In this document: piece after piece, positions 43,199 through 54,700 of the stretch
How positions within the stretch are numbered: position 1 is the first letter of the stretch
Layout of the letters: each line of letters begins with the position of its first letter
Source of the DNA: Megalonaias nervosa
Lineage: Eukaryota; Mollusca; Bivalvia; Unionida; Unionidae
Length of the DNA: 64,000 bases
Reading direction: 5' to 3'
NCBI GenBank assembly: GCA_016617855.1
Contig: JAECUM010009484.1
Span: forward strand, 27,397 to 91,396
Translations under genes and position numbers: made by a program
Notes under the pieces: model-generated
Told to the model about the DNA's origin: nothing
Database searches by the model: none
Seen by the model: the letters and a program-made list of their open reading frames with translations, nothing else

Positions 43199-43444
43199 TT
43201 ATTGATTTTTACAAACTTTAAGCCAACCATTGACTCTCCATACATGAAATTTCAACATCTCAGTGTGTTTCTCTACGATTTTAACATCGGGGCCGGTAAT
43301 TCTAATGCCAGCATGATGATAATTCCTCCAGCGCTCATCATTAATAAAGTCCGAGTTTGGCCACACGGGATAATTTAGAATAAAATCTCTTGTATGATCA
43401 TCCAAAGTTAAAGTCGCTCCAAATTCTTTATAAATCAATTTCAT
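43199..43444 (-). CDS. Unknown 81-residue protein, only in copy B1
   Basis: An intact frame rich in aromatic residues (FILNYPVWPNSDF, MLKFHVWRVNGW). Copy B2 has no counterpart: there the penton start (59722) and the next gene (59747) nearly touch. It could be an acquired gene or a gene lost from B2. The plus-strand frame over the same bases is less convincing. Function unknown. Confidence 0.4.
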   Translation of the reverse strand: MKLIYKEFGATLTLDDHTRDFILNYPVWPNSDFINDERWRNYHHAGIRITGPDVKIVEKHTEMLKFHVWRVNGWLKVCKNQ

Positions 43445-43555
43445 TGTATCAATGACATCATCGAGATATATTTTTATCTGACCGAGATTGTTTTACACGA
43501 AGTTTATCGTATGGAATATCACGAAAAAATACTGCTTAGCATATATGCTTGCCTT

Positions 43556-43563
43556 TATATATA

Positions 43564-43639
<76 letters not shown>
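43556..43639. repeat. (AT)n microsatellite
   Basis: About 40 AT units, located upstream of nothing recognised and absent from the equivalent place in B2. Frames through it are artefacts. Confidence 0.95.
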
Positions 43640-43640
<1 letters not shown>

Positions 43641-43674
43641 TTTATGTCTAATATGTTTTTAGGGCAAAAACGAT

Positions 43675-44169
43675 TTATTCTTCAATTATATTTGATGCGG
43701 ATTTGTCAAATACCCCGTTGCCAACTGTTTGTTGGATCCCTGATTGAAAAATCAAGATCATCTCTGTGAACTTGTTATTCGACATTTTTCCATTGCCAAT
43801 ATATGATGAAATCAATGACGATAATTTAGAATATGCACTCATAGCCGCATGTAGTTTTATTGTGTACTCGTGCAATTTTGTATTTGTACTCGTGGATATT
43901 TTATTCGCGATGATATTAAGAATACTAGCAATTATTGTTGCGGCTGAAACACAAATTGTTGCAACCACTGGCCATGTCATTGTTACCGCTGATATTAATA
44001 CACCTGCTCCAGCGATGATGGCAGATGCTGAATACACAACTGATTCAACGACAACTACACGTCTGCGATATTCTTTTACTTTAACTGTATACTCGTCGAT
44101 GATATTTTTCAGTTGTGTGTGCCACGAACATACTTGCTCGTATCTGAAACGTTGAACGTTGATTGTCAT
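43675..44169 (-). CDS. Two-membrane-segment protein, copy B1
   Basis: 164 residues, intact. An N-terminal amphipathic helix (RYEQVCSWHTQLKNIIDEY), a first hydrophobic segment (VVYSASAIIAGAGVLISAV) and a second (VVATICVSAATIIASILNII) are followed by a helical tail with HEYTIKLHAAMSAYSKLSS. Relative of 59747-60286 and, by layout, of the 35438-35928 gene of element A. Next to the fibre gene in all three. Function unknown; membrane or vertex association is inferred. Confidence 0.7.
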   Translation of the reverse strand: MTINVQRFRYEQVCSWHTQLKNIIDEYTVKVKEYRRRVVVVESVVYSASAIIAGAGVLISAVTMTWPVVATICVSAATIIASILNIIANKISTSTNTKLHEYTIKLHAAMSAYSKLSSLISSYIGNGKMSNNKFTEMILIFQSGIQQTVGNGVFDKSASNIIEE

Positions 44170-44179
44170 TATATTTAAG

Positions 44180-44750
44180 TAGGTGGTAGTTTAGCGACTA
44201 ATTCAAGACACCAATAGTACAACACGGTGGTACCTTTTTCTTTAGGTTCCACCACAAATGTTTCTTCGTCGTTTTGATCTATTACTACTTACAATACAGG
44301 AGAAGATCCAATTAGTGGAGCACGCCGTGAAATTGTTGTAGATGCTGTAAATGTTGCAGCACCGAGTATCGAGAACCTGTATATACCGGTAACCTCAGCA
44401 CGATGTTTGATAGATTTATTGAGTGGTGACCATAACGCTGATCTAGACGCTACCGTATATACTGCACTGTCGGTAATCTTTTTAATATCAGCGAGGTTAG
44501 TATCAACAACCGCTGGACTTCCAAAAATTCATTAAAAGATCTGTTTACGTTTCTACGGAAATTTAAAAATGTTTATACGTGATTATTATAATCAGATCTC
44601 AATGTGGCCGTTCCATCATTGACTGTTATTAATGATGTCGTCATCGGGATGTTACTATCGTCGACGTATTTCTTCGTTGCAGCGTCGAAATCCGATTCTG
44701 GTGTTCTGAGATTATTGATACCATTATCATTCATGTTGAGAAATGCACAT
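44180..44750 (-). pseudogene. Fibre protein, copy B1, N-terminal half deleted
   Basis: The stalk motif LRTPESDFDAATKKYVDD and head block VASRSALW are readable, with stops and shifts. The N-terminal half of fibre, and the protease and PX genes found in B2, are absent: at 44745 the fibre sequence runs straight into the region upstream of the capsid gene. Confidence 0.7.
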
Positions 44751-44772
44751 TATAATATCATGAGTGATTTAA

Positions 44773-46145
44773 TTACATGTTTTCTACTGGGGCATCAATA
44801 ACTCTCATTCGTCCACCAACACCTTCAAGTAACATTGTTCTGTCGCTGAGTATAACGGCGATTGCTCTGTAATTAGTAAAAACTCCTCTTGTCACACGAG
44901 CTCGAAAGTGTATATCAACGACAGATTGTCTAAATAAATCCAAGTGTTCCAGTGAGAAATAATAGATCGGATACAGCGTTGTAAAATCTAACTGTGATAT
45001 TTGTAAACCAGAATCAACATTCTGATCGCGCCCCATGAATGTCATCAAACTATAATATGCACGTGCTACATGATTTTGATCAAAATTTAATAATATATCC
45101 TCAGCTGGTTCTTGATGTCCATTTATCCTTAAAACAAACTACAGAAACCCCACGTTTGTCAAATATCATTATACTTTGTGTTTGTGAGTTTACTCGTGCA
45201 GCATCTTGGAAAGCAACAAATACATATCGAGGTGCGGAGACACCTTGCTGAGATGCTATTTGTCACGTAAATAAACCATTAATTGTACTGTGAACACTAT
45301 CTGTGGTCATCGTCAACCATGATAGCATTGATTTACAGCCTTGATTCATGAAAGAGAGTAACCGTTGTTCTTCAGGTATTGTTGAAGTCATTACTGGCGT
45401 CCACAGCGGAAGTTTTGTCAGAATTACTTTACCAGCATCACCAACAGGTCGCCATATTGCATCATCGTCTGTAGCTTTTCGGACGAGCACAACTGTATGC
45501 TTGGCTCCGAAAATAACCTCTCTAACACTTCTACAAAATCCAAAGATATGTGTCAGTGGAATTGCACATGAAAATCTTCTACTTCCATCTTTCAGCATTG
45601 ATCGACGTGATCTAAATCCTAAATTATAATCTACATCAACATTAATAATTATGTTTTCCACAACCGCGTCGGCGTCTCTGGCAAAGTTTCTTGGGCGTCC
45701 TATTTCATATTGTTGGTACTCCAGAGAATCAGAAGTATCCTTTACAAACATCACTGACGGACCAGCTGATCTTGAATAATCGTCGCTGTATCTTGCAAGG
45801 CCAAGTATCGTTGTGCCAACGTTAACATCTTTTTTGAATCGATTCAATATTTCTTCCGTCAATCATGTAAGTAGCGCTGTCAAACAACGCCATAATGCAA
45901 TTATTAACAAAACTAACACTAACTCCATATTCAATATTATCTGTTTTTAAGATCTCACCTTCTACTTCAATAAATGCTTTAGCGGGTAAGAAATATCTGC
46001 TTGTATCCGGAACCTGCAGCTCAATTCGCCCACGCTGATTTGGCTGTCGTGCGTCATAAGAATAATACTGATAATCGCGCACAGACTCATCTTTAAGTAC
46101 TGGTGCGTCCATGTCAAATGCGGGATCAGATATACGTTTGAACAT
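44773..46145 (-). pseudogene. Major capsid protein, copy B1, frameshifted
   Basis: Frames 45822-46145, 45263-45862 and 44773-45048 give FDMDAPVLKDESVRDYQYYSY, RYSDDYSRSAGPS, RRSMLKDGSRRFSCAIPL and YPIYYFSLEHLDL in the same order as 62319-63746. Frame changes near 45840 and between 45049 and 45262. The residue that is a stop in B2 (62946) is a Trp codon here (KLPLWTP). Confidence 0.88.
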
Positions 46146-46159
46146 CTTTATTATATTTT

Positions 46160-46595
46160 CTATCGTCTAACACGAAGACCACTTCCCGCTATCAGACTAG
46201 AGGTTCTATTTTTTTTCTTTTTCACCAGCCAAGTCTGCTAGTTTTTGATTTGCAGCCTGATTTATTATTTTACTGACATTCGCTGGCATAACTTCTGTGC
46301 TGGGTAATTTTACTGGCTGAGGTTTTCGTCCTTTTAATCATGCTAGTCTATCTTTGATTGCTGAAAATGCTTTACCGGCAACATCACCAACAGCACCAAT
46401 ACCTTTTTCACGAACAACGTCAATAGCTTTCATTTCCAGTTGCTTTGCAATCGGTATTGCTTTTGGAGCTATCCTTCTGAATAGACCTTGAACAACATCG
46501 CCGAGTCCATCACCGTAGATCGCTCTATAGGTTGGCAATCTCGAATTTCTCACCCTGATCAGTACAGGTCCACGTTGAGCATTATGTATGGTCAT
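46160..46595 (-). pseudogene. pVI-like minor capsid protein, copy B1
   Basis: The frame 46338-46595 has a basic N-terminus, GDGLGDVVQGLFRRIAPK and AVGDVAGKAFSAIKDRLA. It ends at TGA and the C-terminal part (KLPSTEVMPANVSKIINQA) follows to about 46160 with a break at an A8 run. Copy B2 shows the same C-terminus at 63761-64000. Position beside the capsid gene matches 31141-31539 in element A. Confidence 0.65.
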
Positions 46596-46627
46596 ATTAT
46601 TTTAGTCATTACATCTAATTGCTTCCA

Positions 46628-47619
46628 CTAATCACTATGATAATCATCAACGATTTCATTGATGAGGGACCGATAAACATTAATGTCCATGATACCTCCT
46701 GTAAATAATCGTTGACAAATATCGGCTGCTTCATTACTGATTTCTGGGAAATTATTACCTGCTTGTTTTCCTCCAATTAGAATCTCTAGTCGTTCAACAT
46801 CGGCAAGGACGTCATCGGGCATGGAGTAATAAGACCACTTCCTCTGGTACCTGTACCAATACCATTTCCAGTGGCACCAGGGGGAGAACTTATATCTTTC
46901 TTGCTTGTTGTTTGAGCTGGTTGTTGTCGTCGTTGTTGTTGTGGTGGTGATGATTGTAACCGCTTATGATAGTTATCTATCTCGTTCATATACTCCATGT
47001 ATCTTGGATCATCATTTCGGGCCTGATCAACTTCGTAATGTATGCGAAATATCCATTTGTACCAGTCTTCATCGCTTATAGAACGACGACCATGATACTC
47101 AGGTTTCAGAAATTATTCTTTATTATTGAGACTTTTCGCGGCACTTATAGCTAATTGTCTTATACTCCTGGCGTTCCTGATATCAGCAATAGTATTTTCG
47201 GTAAATTTTTAAATCGGAGAAATTCTAAGTTTTGCTTGTTTTGGTTTTACTTCTGCTTCTGGAATACGTTCCTTTATATCACCTATTTCAGCACGAGCGT
47301 GGTCTATACCTTCAAGTATTTCTTGCACTGGTTGAGCAGCAGCTATTTCGCCTGGAAGTTCTCTTAAAATCTTTCTTGTTCTCTTGCTTCGCTCCGCTAT
47401 TTTTCCAGTTGCTTCAGCGGTTCGTTTTAAAGTGCGAAGAAGACCTTCGGTAGCCTTTGTAACCGGTTTAAATAATTGTTCTGTACCTTCTGCTAATTCC
47501 ACCAGAGACTCCTGACGAGCTTGTAGTTTTTGCTTGACAGAATCACGGACTGGAATATATATTTTAATTTCCTCTAGTCGCTCCTGGGCTAATCTAGTTG
47601 TGTGAGATTCTCCTACCAT
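46628..47619 (-). pseudogene. Coiled-coil minor virion protein, element B
   Basis: From ATG 47619: SHTTRLAQERLEEIKIYI, long helices with many Glu and Lys, in-frame stops at 47209 and 47113, then DEDWYKWIFRIHYEV, a Pro/Gln-rich linker, a frame change near 46800 and a C-terminal block LEILIGGKQAGN. That block corresponds to the C-terminus of the 32368-33468 protein. The ATPase stop would lie about 20 bases upstream without the inserted element at 47642-49528. Confidence 0.7.
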
Positions 47620-47641
47620 TACTGATATAACACTGATTTAA

Positions 47642-47900
47642 TTATAGCAGCAGAGAGGGTGAACGACCAGCGTTGAATGACCCGGCGAGTAAACAGACAC
47701 GCATAAAAAAAATAAAAATGCAAACGTCAAAGATAAGTAACAGAATGAGCTAACCCAATTAGAGAAATCTTGGTCAGTTAGAAGCTTCAATTTGGCGTTA
47801 TTAACCTTATTTTTTTTTTCATTTTCGTATGAAGCTTTATTTTTCATAAATAATGTTTCCAGCAAAATGGTCTGTTCACTCTCTCTCTTGCTTATAGGGT
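47642..47900 (+). repeat. MITE, left unit of the composite
   Basis: Begins TTATAGCAGCAGAGAGGGTGAAC and ends GTTCACTCTCTCTCTTGC, with an internal block GAGCTAACCCAA shared with the other unit. Confidence 0.7.
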
Positions 47901-48000
47901 TGCAGAAATAATGACATGGAAAAAATTTGATTGCACGGCCCGTACCTGCAAAATACCTTTCATCTGTGACAGTAATTTCCAAACTTACGGTAGTTTGTGG

Positions 48001-48031
<31 letters not shown>

Positions 48032-48265
48032 GGGGTTTTAAGCCATTTTGCAGCATATGATAGGTCATATATGGCGGCCAGTATAATTGGTGGAGAAAGA
48101 ACCTGGGGAAACCCCGAAATGATCCACCTCCCCACTGGAAGCTATTGGCAAGCTTTATCGCGTACCGACAATGGCCTAGCCCGAGGCTCGAACCCACCAA
48201 GACAGAAATGTGATGGCAGTGATCCGTGAAGCGTTTCAGACCTCTTGGCTAATCGGGGTCCCATG
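48001..48265 (-). mobile_element. tRNA-derived SINE
   Basis: On the minus strand a tRNA-like head (B box GGGTTCGAGCC near 48195) is followed by a body with GGTGGATCATTTCGGGG-type sequence and a CAA-repeat tail (TTG repeats at 48001-48031 on the plus strand). It has the same body as the SINE at 5770-6009. Confidence 0.75.
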
Positions 48266-49257
48266 ACAGTTTGTAGTCAACAAATCTATTCACAAAGCCG
48301 CATACAGCCATGGCCGTAGATTGCGATCACGAGCCCAGGGGTAATAAACACCCGGGCCTCTCCTAGTTCTTCTTCAAGCAAAATTTTCATTTTATAAAAT
48401 TAAAAAGTGTTGTTCGGCCCGGGCTCCCTTACGGGCCTTGGCCCCGTGGAAATATCCCCGGTTTCCCCCCGCCCCCCCCCCCCCGGCCTTGTCGGCCCTG
48501 CATACAGTGAGGAGTACCCGCAAAAAAAATTGTTTGAATATAATTTTCTTCAGTGCATAATTTGGCCAGATCACTGCACGCTCATCATTACAAAGTGTTA
48601 TACCGACTTGTCAATGACCGCCGTTTGTTGTGCGACATCCGATGACGTAAAAATGTCTTGTACTGCTTGTATACTGACTCCATTGTTTTTGAGTCGTTGC
48701 ATGTGAGTATCATTGCACAAGACTCATAACACTGAGCTATTCGTTTAGATTCTTCATCTTCTAAAACTTTCATATTTTACGAACATATGTCGTTGATGAT
48801 TCCCTATATTGCAAGTATCTATTTGATTATTTTATTCTTGACGAACTTTATTGCTACTACTATATTGGATAATTACATCATCGTCATCATTAGAGTATTT
48901 GCTGCTCACTTCATCCACACTGGATGACCTACTCAACGTCAGCGACTTCATTGTTTCTTGCACAATATTATTAATGTCTTTTCAGTTGTATTCTCATATG
49001 ATTGACCAAGTCTACATCGTTGCTGCTCAAAGTTAATTCCTAGGTCAAATTTATCAATAGGCTTCGGTTGCATATTTGAAATTTTACATCCTTTGAGCCT
49101 CTTTCACACGCATGTATGTTACATTTAACGGACACAACGATTAAATATTTTTAGTAACTATAGAAATACCCTATTTCTCTCGTAAGATAATCACCGAATT
49201 AGACATACTCACAAATTCTTCTGAAAATACTATAGGCATCAATCTGAATGTTTTGCA

Positions 49258-49528
49258 ATTTTAGCAGAAGGGAGGGTGAACAGACCACTTGTCTGAATCG
49301 TCATTTGTCTAAAACATAAGGTTCCTACGAAGGCTGAAAAAACAATGTCAATAACGTTAAACTGAAGCCTCTAACCGATTTCCATACGGTTGAAAACGGA
49401 TAATAAATCGTTTGGGTTAGCTCATTTTTGTTATCCCATCGTTGACTCTTTGTTTTTATTTTATAGTGCGTTTCGTTTACTCGCCGGGTCACTCAATATT
49501 GGTTGTTCACCCTCCCTGCTGCTATAAA
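49258..49528 (-). repeat. MITE, right unit of the composite
   Basis: Begins TTTTAGCAGAAGGGAGGGTGAACAG on the plus strand and ends GTTCACCCTCCCTGCTGCTATAAA. It is a relative of 47642-47900 in opposite orientation. Confidence 0.7.
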
Positions 49529-50197
49529 TTAACCAACGATTTTATCCAGACCTATACGATATCTCGATCTTGGGTCATGTAGATTTATTGTTATAAATCC
49601 GAACGAAACAGATTGTGCTTTTGAAAAGAAGTTTTTAAACTTGATCATGTCCATATCCCCTGAACACCAAGTAAAATAAATATTTTGTAAGGTATAATTA
49701 TCTACTCCATTAAACACGACTAAAATATTGCAGTTATCTCTAATCACTTTCGGAAGTTGTGTATATCGCTGAGTAACATAAATCACGTCAGTATTTTTAT
49801 GTCTACCTCGAGAAAATATCCGAGCTGGATTTGATTGTTTATCTAACATAATATCGTCATATACTACAAGGTTATTAATAAATCCATCTAGGTCATCTAC
49901 AGATGGGGCTTCATCAATGTCGGTAATAAAGTCAACAACATCATTACCGTCTTCATTCAGCAATTTTGCATTTTTATTAAAATCTTTAAGTACTTCATAA
50001 CACCGTTGATCATCTACAGATGGTGCTACCAAATATAGTTTATCCCACTTGAGCCATCGCATTATCAGATTAAGCAATAATTGTGTTTTGCCTGATCCAG
50101 ATGGGCCTATTATAATCATTCTGATAGAAATCTGTAGCTCTGGATGGTGCTTTACTGGTTCTTGTTTTTGTGTCGCAGAAACGTCAGTTATATTCAT
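49529..50197 (-). CDS. ATP: Genome packaging ATPase of element B
   Basis: 222 residues from the ATG at 50197 (a longer frame reaches 50239, but AATTTTGTTATTTATTAT directly before 50197 supports the shorter start). Walker A IGPSGSGKTQLL, Walker B LVVYDDIM, sensor YVTQRYTQL. It corresponds to 33505-34182 of element A. The stop codon lies in the TTAA used by the inserted composite, so insertion left the frame intact. It diverges from the PLA2 gene. Confidence 0.92.
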   Translation of the reverse strand: MNITDVSATQKQEPVKHHPELQISIRMIIIGPSGSGKTQLLLNLIMRWLKWDKLYLVAPSVDDQRCYEVLKDFNKNAKLLNEDGNDVVDFITDIDEAPSVDDLDGFINNLVVYDDIMLDKQSNPARIFSRGRHKNTDVIYVTQRYTQLPKVIRDNCNILVVFNGVDNYTLQNIYFTWCSGDMDMIKFKNFFSKAQSVSFGFITINLHDPRSRYRIGLDKIVG

Positions 50198-50283
50198 ATA
50201 ATAAATAACAAAATTTATATTGAGTTCGATGCAGAGCACCTACCCATACCACTGGATTAATAACAATAAAAACAAAAAATAAA

Positions 50284-50715
50284 AGACGTGCAATTACAGC
50301 AAATGTGTAAAGTGTGGCACAAGAAAATATAAATTTATTCCTCTTGACTTGTCAGTCAACGGTGGAGATATCGCTGCTTCATTAGGGGAATTGCCAGGAG
50401 TTCCATGGGCTAAATACCCCGGTGAGAAAACTTCCTGGATATAATTATTGTGGTCCTGGAACTCGACTTGATATCCGACTTAATGATCAAGATCAACCAA
50501 GACCAGGAGAGCATCCAATAAATAAGATTGATCAAGCATGTCATGTTCATGATATTGCGTATAAAAGTAAAGATTTACAACAACGGCATCTCGCAGATGT
50601 GAAATTGATTCATGCGTTAAATTCTATACCTAATAAATCTGTCAGAGAAAAACTCGCTAGTTTTCTAATAAAATCTGCTATGAAAGGTAAAATAATGCTA
50701 GAGGCTGGTAATTAA
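50284..50715 (+). pseudogene. Zinc ribbon plus PLA2-domain protein, element B
   Basis: A CVKCGTRKYKFI zinc half-ribbon, the linker GELPGVPWAKYPGE, then GYNYCGPGTRLD (calcium loop) and HVHDIAYKSKD (HDxxY active site) of VP1-type phospholipase A2. The PLA2 part is one open frame of 97 codons, beginning with GTG near 50422; the upstream part is shifted by one base near 50420, and again near 50305. In element A the zinc ribbon and PLA2 are in two neighbouring genes. Confidence 0.8.
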
Positions 50716-50731
50716 TTATATAACTATTATA

Positions 50732-51715
50732 ATGGAATCCATTTATTATAGCCCAAGAGGATATTGGAGAGGCAGAGCAGCGATTACTAAACTTGCTGAA
50801 GCAGCAAAAGTCTCACGTTCTGTTGCTGCAAATTGTTTAGCACGACAGGAAATATGGCAAATTTATCTACCACCACCTAAAAAAATTCAATACGCACATT
50901 TTGATGTCAGCATCCCTACTGAAGTTCATCAAGCAGATATTTTATTTTTACCACATGACACTATTAAAATTGGTAGACGTCAATCACGCACATATAAATA
51001 CGCATTGACTGTCGTTGACGTTGCAAGTAGATATAAGGAAGCGGAACCATTATCAACAAAAACAGCATCTGAATTTGCATCTGCATTTGAGCGAATTTAT
51101 CAACGTGGTGGTCTACGATGGCCACAGTTATTACAAGCTGATCCTGGCAAAGAATTTCTTGGTGCAGTATTATCGTTGATGAAGAAACATAACGTTAAAA
51201 TCAGACGAGGACACACTGAAATTCATCGTGATCAGGCAATCGTTGAACGATTGAATCGAACACTTGCTGAGCGGTTATTTGGATATCAATATGCAAGGGA
51301 AATATCTACTGACTTTAAGTCTGGGGAAAGATCTCGTGAATGGGTTGCAAGATTACCAAGTGTGATAGCTGCGTTAAATAATGAAATTACTCGTGCAACT
51401 TCCATGGAACCTTCTAATGCAATTACAAAAAAAAATATATACCAATACACCGAAGTAAATCTTCCTCTCAGCCAGTATTAGGGAATGTAACTGTAAGATA
51501 TTTATATGAACCTGGTGAACTTGAAGGTGGTAAAAAAAAGAGCAACTGATCCTATCTGGAGTGTGACTATACATACAATTTCTAGCCAGGTTAGATCCAC
51601 GGGTAGACCTGCAATATACAGACTAGATTCAACCGCCCCTCAACGTGGATTTGTACGTGAACAATTACAAGTAATTCCTAAAGACACACAGTTACCACCA
51701 CCTTCACTTATGTAA
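50732..51715 (+). pseudogene. INT: Integrase of element B, type distinct from element A
   Basis: The main frame (249 residues, 50732-51481) has an N-terminal helix-turn-helix-like segment (AAITKLAEAAKVSRSVAANC), then the DDE core: VHQADILFL (first Asp), LLQADPGKEFLG (second Asp) and DQAIVERLNRTLAE (Glu). The C-terminal barrel YEPGELEGG and ATDPIWS follows in shifted frames to 51715, with changes near 51478 and at an A8 run (51532-51539). There is no chromodomain. It starts 14 bases after the PLA2 stop, so the two may be one transcript. Confidence 0.9.
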
Positions 51716-54700
51716 ATTAGCACCAGGGCGTCCAGCGCCTCGACGTCGATTACATTCAAGACAGGTCAGCATCACATTATCACGTGTATGACCAAGATCA
51801 CTATTAATTCTTTCTACGGTAAATTGTCTTGGATTATTATTCGAATATTGCCACAACATATTACAGTTACAGCTTGCACAATGATTATTCTGTCGTTGTT
51901 TTAGTGTTATAATAAATTCAGTATCAATATCAAAGTCACGCTTATTTTTTTTTTTGTCACATTGTTTATAACCAGATAGTTTTTTCTTATTACGTCATTA
52001 CTAACAGTTTGATTATTATTTTCTGTAAAATTCATAATAACCCTATGTAGTTGATATATTCTTCTGACTCGAGATACTGCGAGATAGACTAAATTTGACC
52101 ATTCTATCCGATCATCGACAATCCAGATATTTGTATCAGAAATAGTTAATCCTTGTGACGAGTGAATCGTTATAGCGTATCCTAACGTCCATGGAGATTT
52201 ATCCATACTCAGCGCATTCTCAACAACATCAACAGCAACCAAAACAATATCATTCAAGACAAGATTTTGTATCCCACCGCCAGGAATTTCAACTTCAATA
52301 TTTTGTCGTCGAGTATCTGCTGGGCGATAACATAATGGTACAGGCAGATTTGAAAACTTTTCTTTATGTAACAGAAATAACTTCTCCTGCAGTTTATCAC
52401 GAACTATTTTTCTACTTGCGACTATCAAATCAGTAGGTCTCCATAAGTTCAAAAAATCATTCATAGTAGTTTCTGGAATTACCTTACGCATTATCTCACA
52501 TTGTATTTTATCTGGCTGTAGTCTGATTAATCTTTTAAGTTCTTTCAGTGGTTCATCAATAGCTCTATGGTCATCATTTATTTCTTCATAATAATCTACA
52601 TTATTCTTCAGCCATTCATTTGGAGACTGTCCAATAAAGAGTGGTGGTTGACCATGATCGCCACACATTATTACAGCAGTATTCTTTGTCAACAACCAAT
52701 CAAGAAATGTTTTTAATATTTCTAACGACACCGTGTCCACCTCGTCCCATATAATATACTTAGGCATATATTTCTCACCCATTCGCTCAGGAGTCCATGT
52801 GTCTCCGCACCATCTGAGGAAACTATGATATGTACATGATTTTGCTCCTCGTTCTTTTATTTCTCTGACGAGTTTATGTGTAGGTGTCAAAACAATTATA
52901 TCTAAATGGTTGTTCAGGAATAATTTAATCACACGTGTTGTTTTACCTGAACCACCGCATCCGTTAAGATAAACAGTCTTATTTCTAGCTACAGGATCAT
53001 ACACAGATGGTGCTGATGACTTTGATATTTGATTATTATTTTTGTAATATATTTCCTTAATTTCAACGTCGGCAGATTCAGAATAACTAAGTATATTTTC
53101 TTGTTTTATTCTCCATGATCCCCATTCACCATTACCAAGTAGCGGTTTTAACAAATCCGTATATTTTTTATTTATATAAAACGAATCCGTGGCAACCCTG
53201 ACAGCGTAACGAGGAAATCTATTTATCATAGACAGTAGATTTATCGAAACGTAGGCTAGCATTGAAGATCTTAAATGAGTAAACTGCGGTGAGTCACCAT
53301 CAATATAGCTCACAATTGTACCTAGTTTGGTTCCGTCTGATAAATAAGCATTACTTCGATTTATAAATGTGTTTTTTTCCGTTGTATCAGCGATTATAAA
53401 ATCTAGTTCAGCATCGTCCATAATCAATCTTGTACAGTGTCGTTTATAATCGTATGAACTACCTTGAGTAAACTTACCGATTATCTTTCTACCAAGATCT
53501 TTTGCAAGTTTTTCATTATTTTCCTCTCTGCATTTATATATTTTAACAATATCATCTTCGTTAAGATCAGGAAATTCTCTCCTGGCATCATCGATATTAA
53601 ATCTATCCGGTTCTGGTAACCAAACTTGCTTCTGTGAACTATGCGATATAATTGCCTCATTTATCTTTAATAATGTTAAAATTCCAACATCAAGCATATA
53701 TCGTAATAGTACTATTGAAACCCAACATTTTTCTGAAAAATGTCTTCCAAACCAAGCATAAGTAATCGGATGGAGATTTTCTGTAAACTCGAATGATTCT
53801 ATATATGCGAATCCGGTTAAGTCAAAATCTGGTAAAGGTCCGTTTATCGCAACTCTGGTCATCTCGTGTGATGGATGTCCGAATCTCTTAAAGTATCTAG
53901 AACATTCTCCGTATCCAAGAAAACTTCCAGGATAACATGCTACCATATCAACGGAGATAACGTCGTTATACTTGTATTTAGTATTCCATAATCCACCGTG
54001 TCCATATTCTATACAACTTTTCTGGACATCTTCAAGAAACTCTAATCGTGTCGGTTTCCACGAATTTTTCTCCTGAGCAAAGTGAGCCGCAACTGATGGT
54101 ACGGTAAAACAATTATTCAGTAATTGTCTAACTTTGACATCGTCAGAAGTATATTTCAGCGCAAGATGTTCCATTTCTACATGAAGAGATTCTGTACGAT
54201 AAATATCGCCACTGGGCCGTACAAACTGATCATAATGATCATATTCTGAACTTTCAAACAACCAAACAGACACAGAATCATTTTTACTGATATTCCTGAT
54301 AAAATCAAATATATCACCATCATAAAATTTAACCGTTCTGTCTCGTGGAAATATTGTTACTGCCAAAGTCCATGCATGTGCGTTGTGACCAATGATATCT
54401 ATCAAAGCTCCTCTTGATTCATATTTCGATTTATACAAAATCTCTCCCGTTATCGTCTTCACTGTTATTGGAAATTTTAATAGCTTTCCCAACTCAGCAA
54501 CATTTTTAATAGATGCTCCAGTATCTTTAACTGCTTCTGCCCATGTATTTATTTTTTTACGTCGTAAATCCGTTAAACCATTACCATGTATCGCATTTGT
54601 GAAATGTTTTGTAACTCGTTTAGCTGCACAGTTTATTCTTGACTCTGACAGTCTCATCGGTTTGAGATCCCAACGTCAGGTTTATTATTCAGCGGATATA

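Larger units (their letters stand above)
47642..49528. mobile_element. TTAA-flanked composite of two inverted MITEs
   Basis: Ends are TTATAGCAGCAGAGAGGGTGAAC (from 47642) and the reverse complement of TTTATAGCAGCAGGGAGGGTGAAC (to 49528), flanked by TTAA at 47638-47641 and 49529-49532. TTAA duplication is the mark of piggyBac-type insertion. Each end is itself a fold-back of about 260 bases (47642-47900, 49258-49528), in opposite orientation. Between lie a SINE and undistinguished DNA with broken frames (48588-49040). No transposase is present. Confidence 0.75.

Noticed and set aside
43488..43769. 93-residue frame with Ile/Tyr run
   Set aside because: Spans the (AT)n at 43556-43639; no protein family.
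47638..48229. Gln/Pro-rich and Cys-run frames
   Set aside because: They read through a CAA/TTG repeat of the SINE tail.
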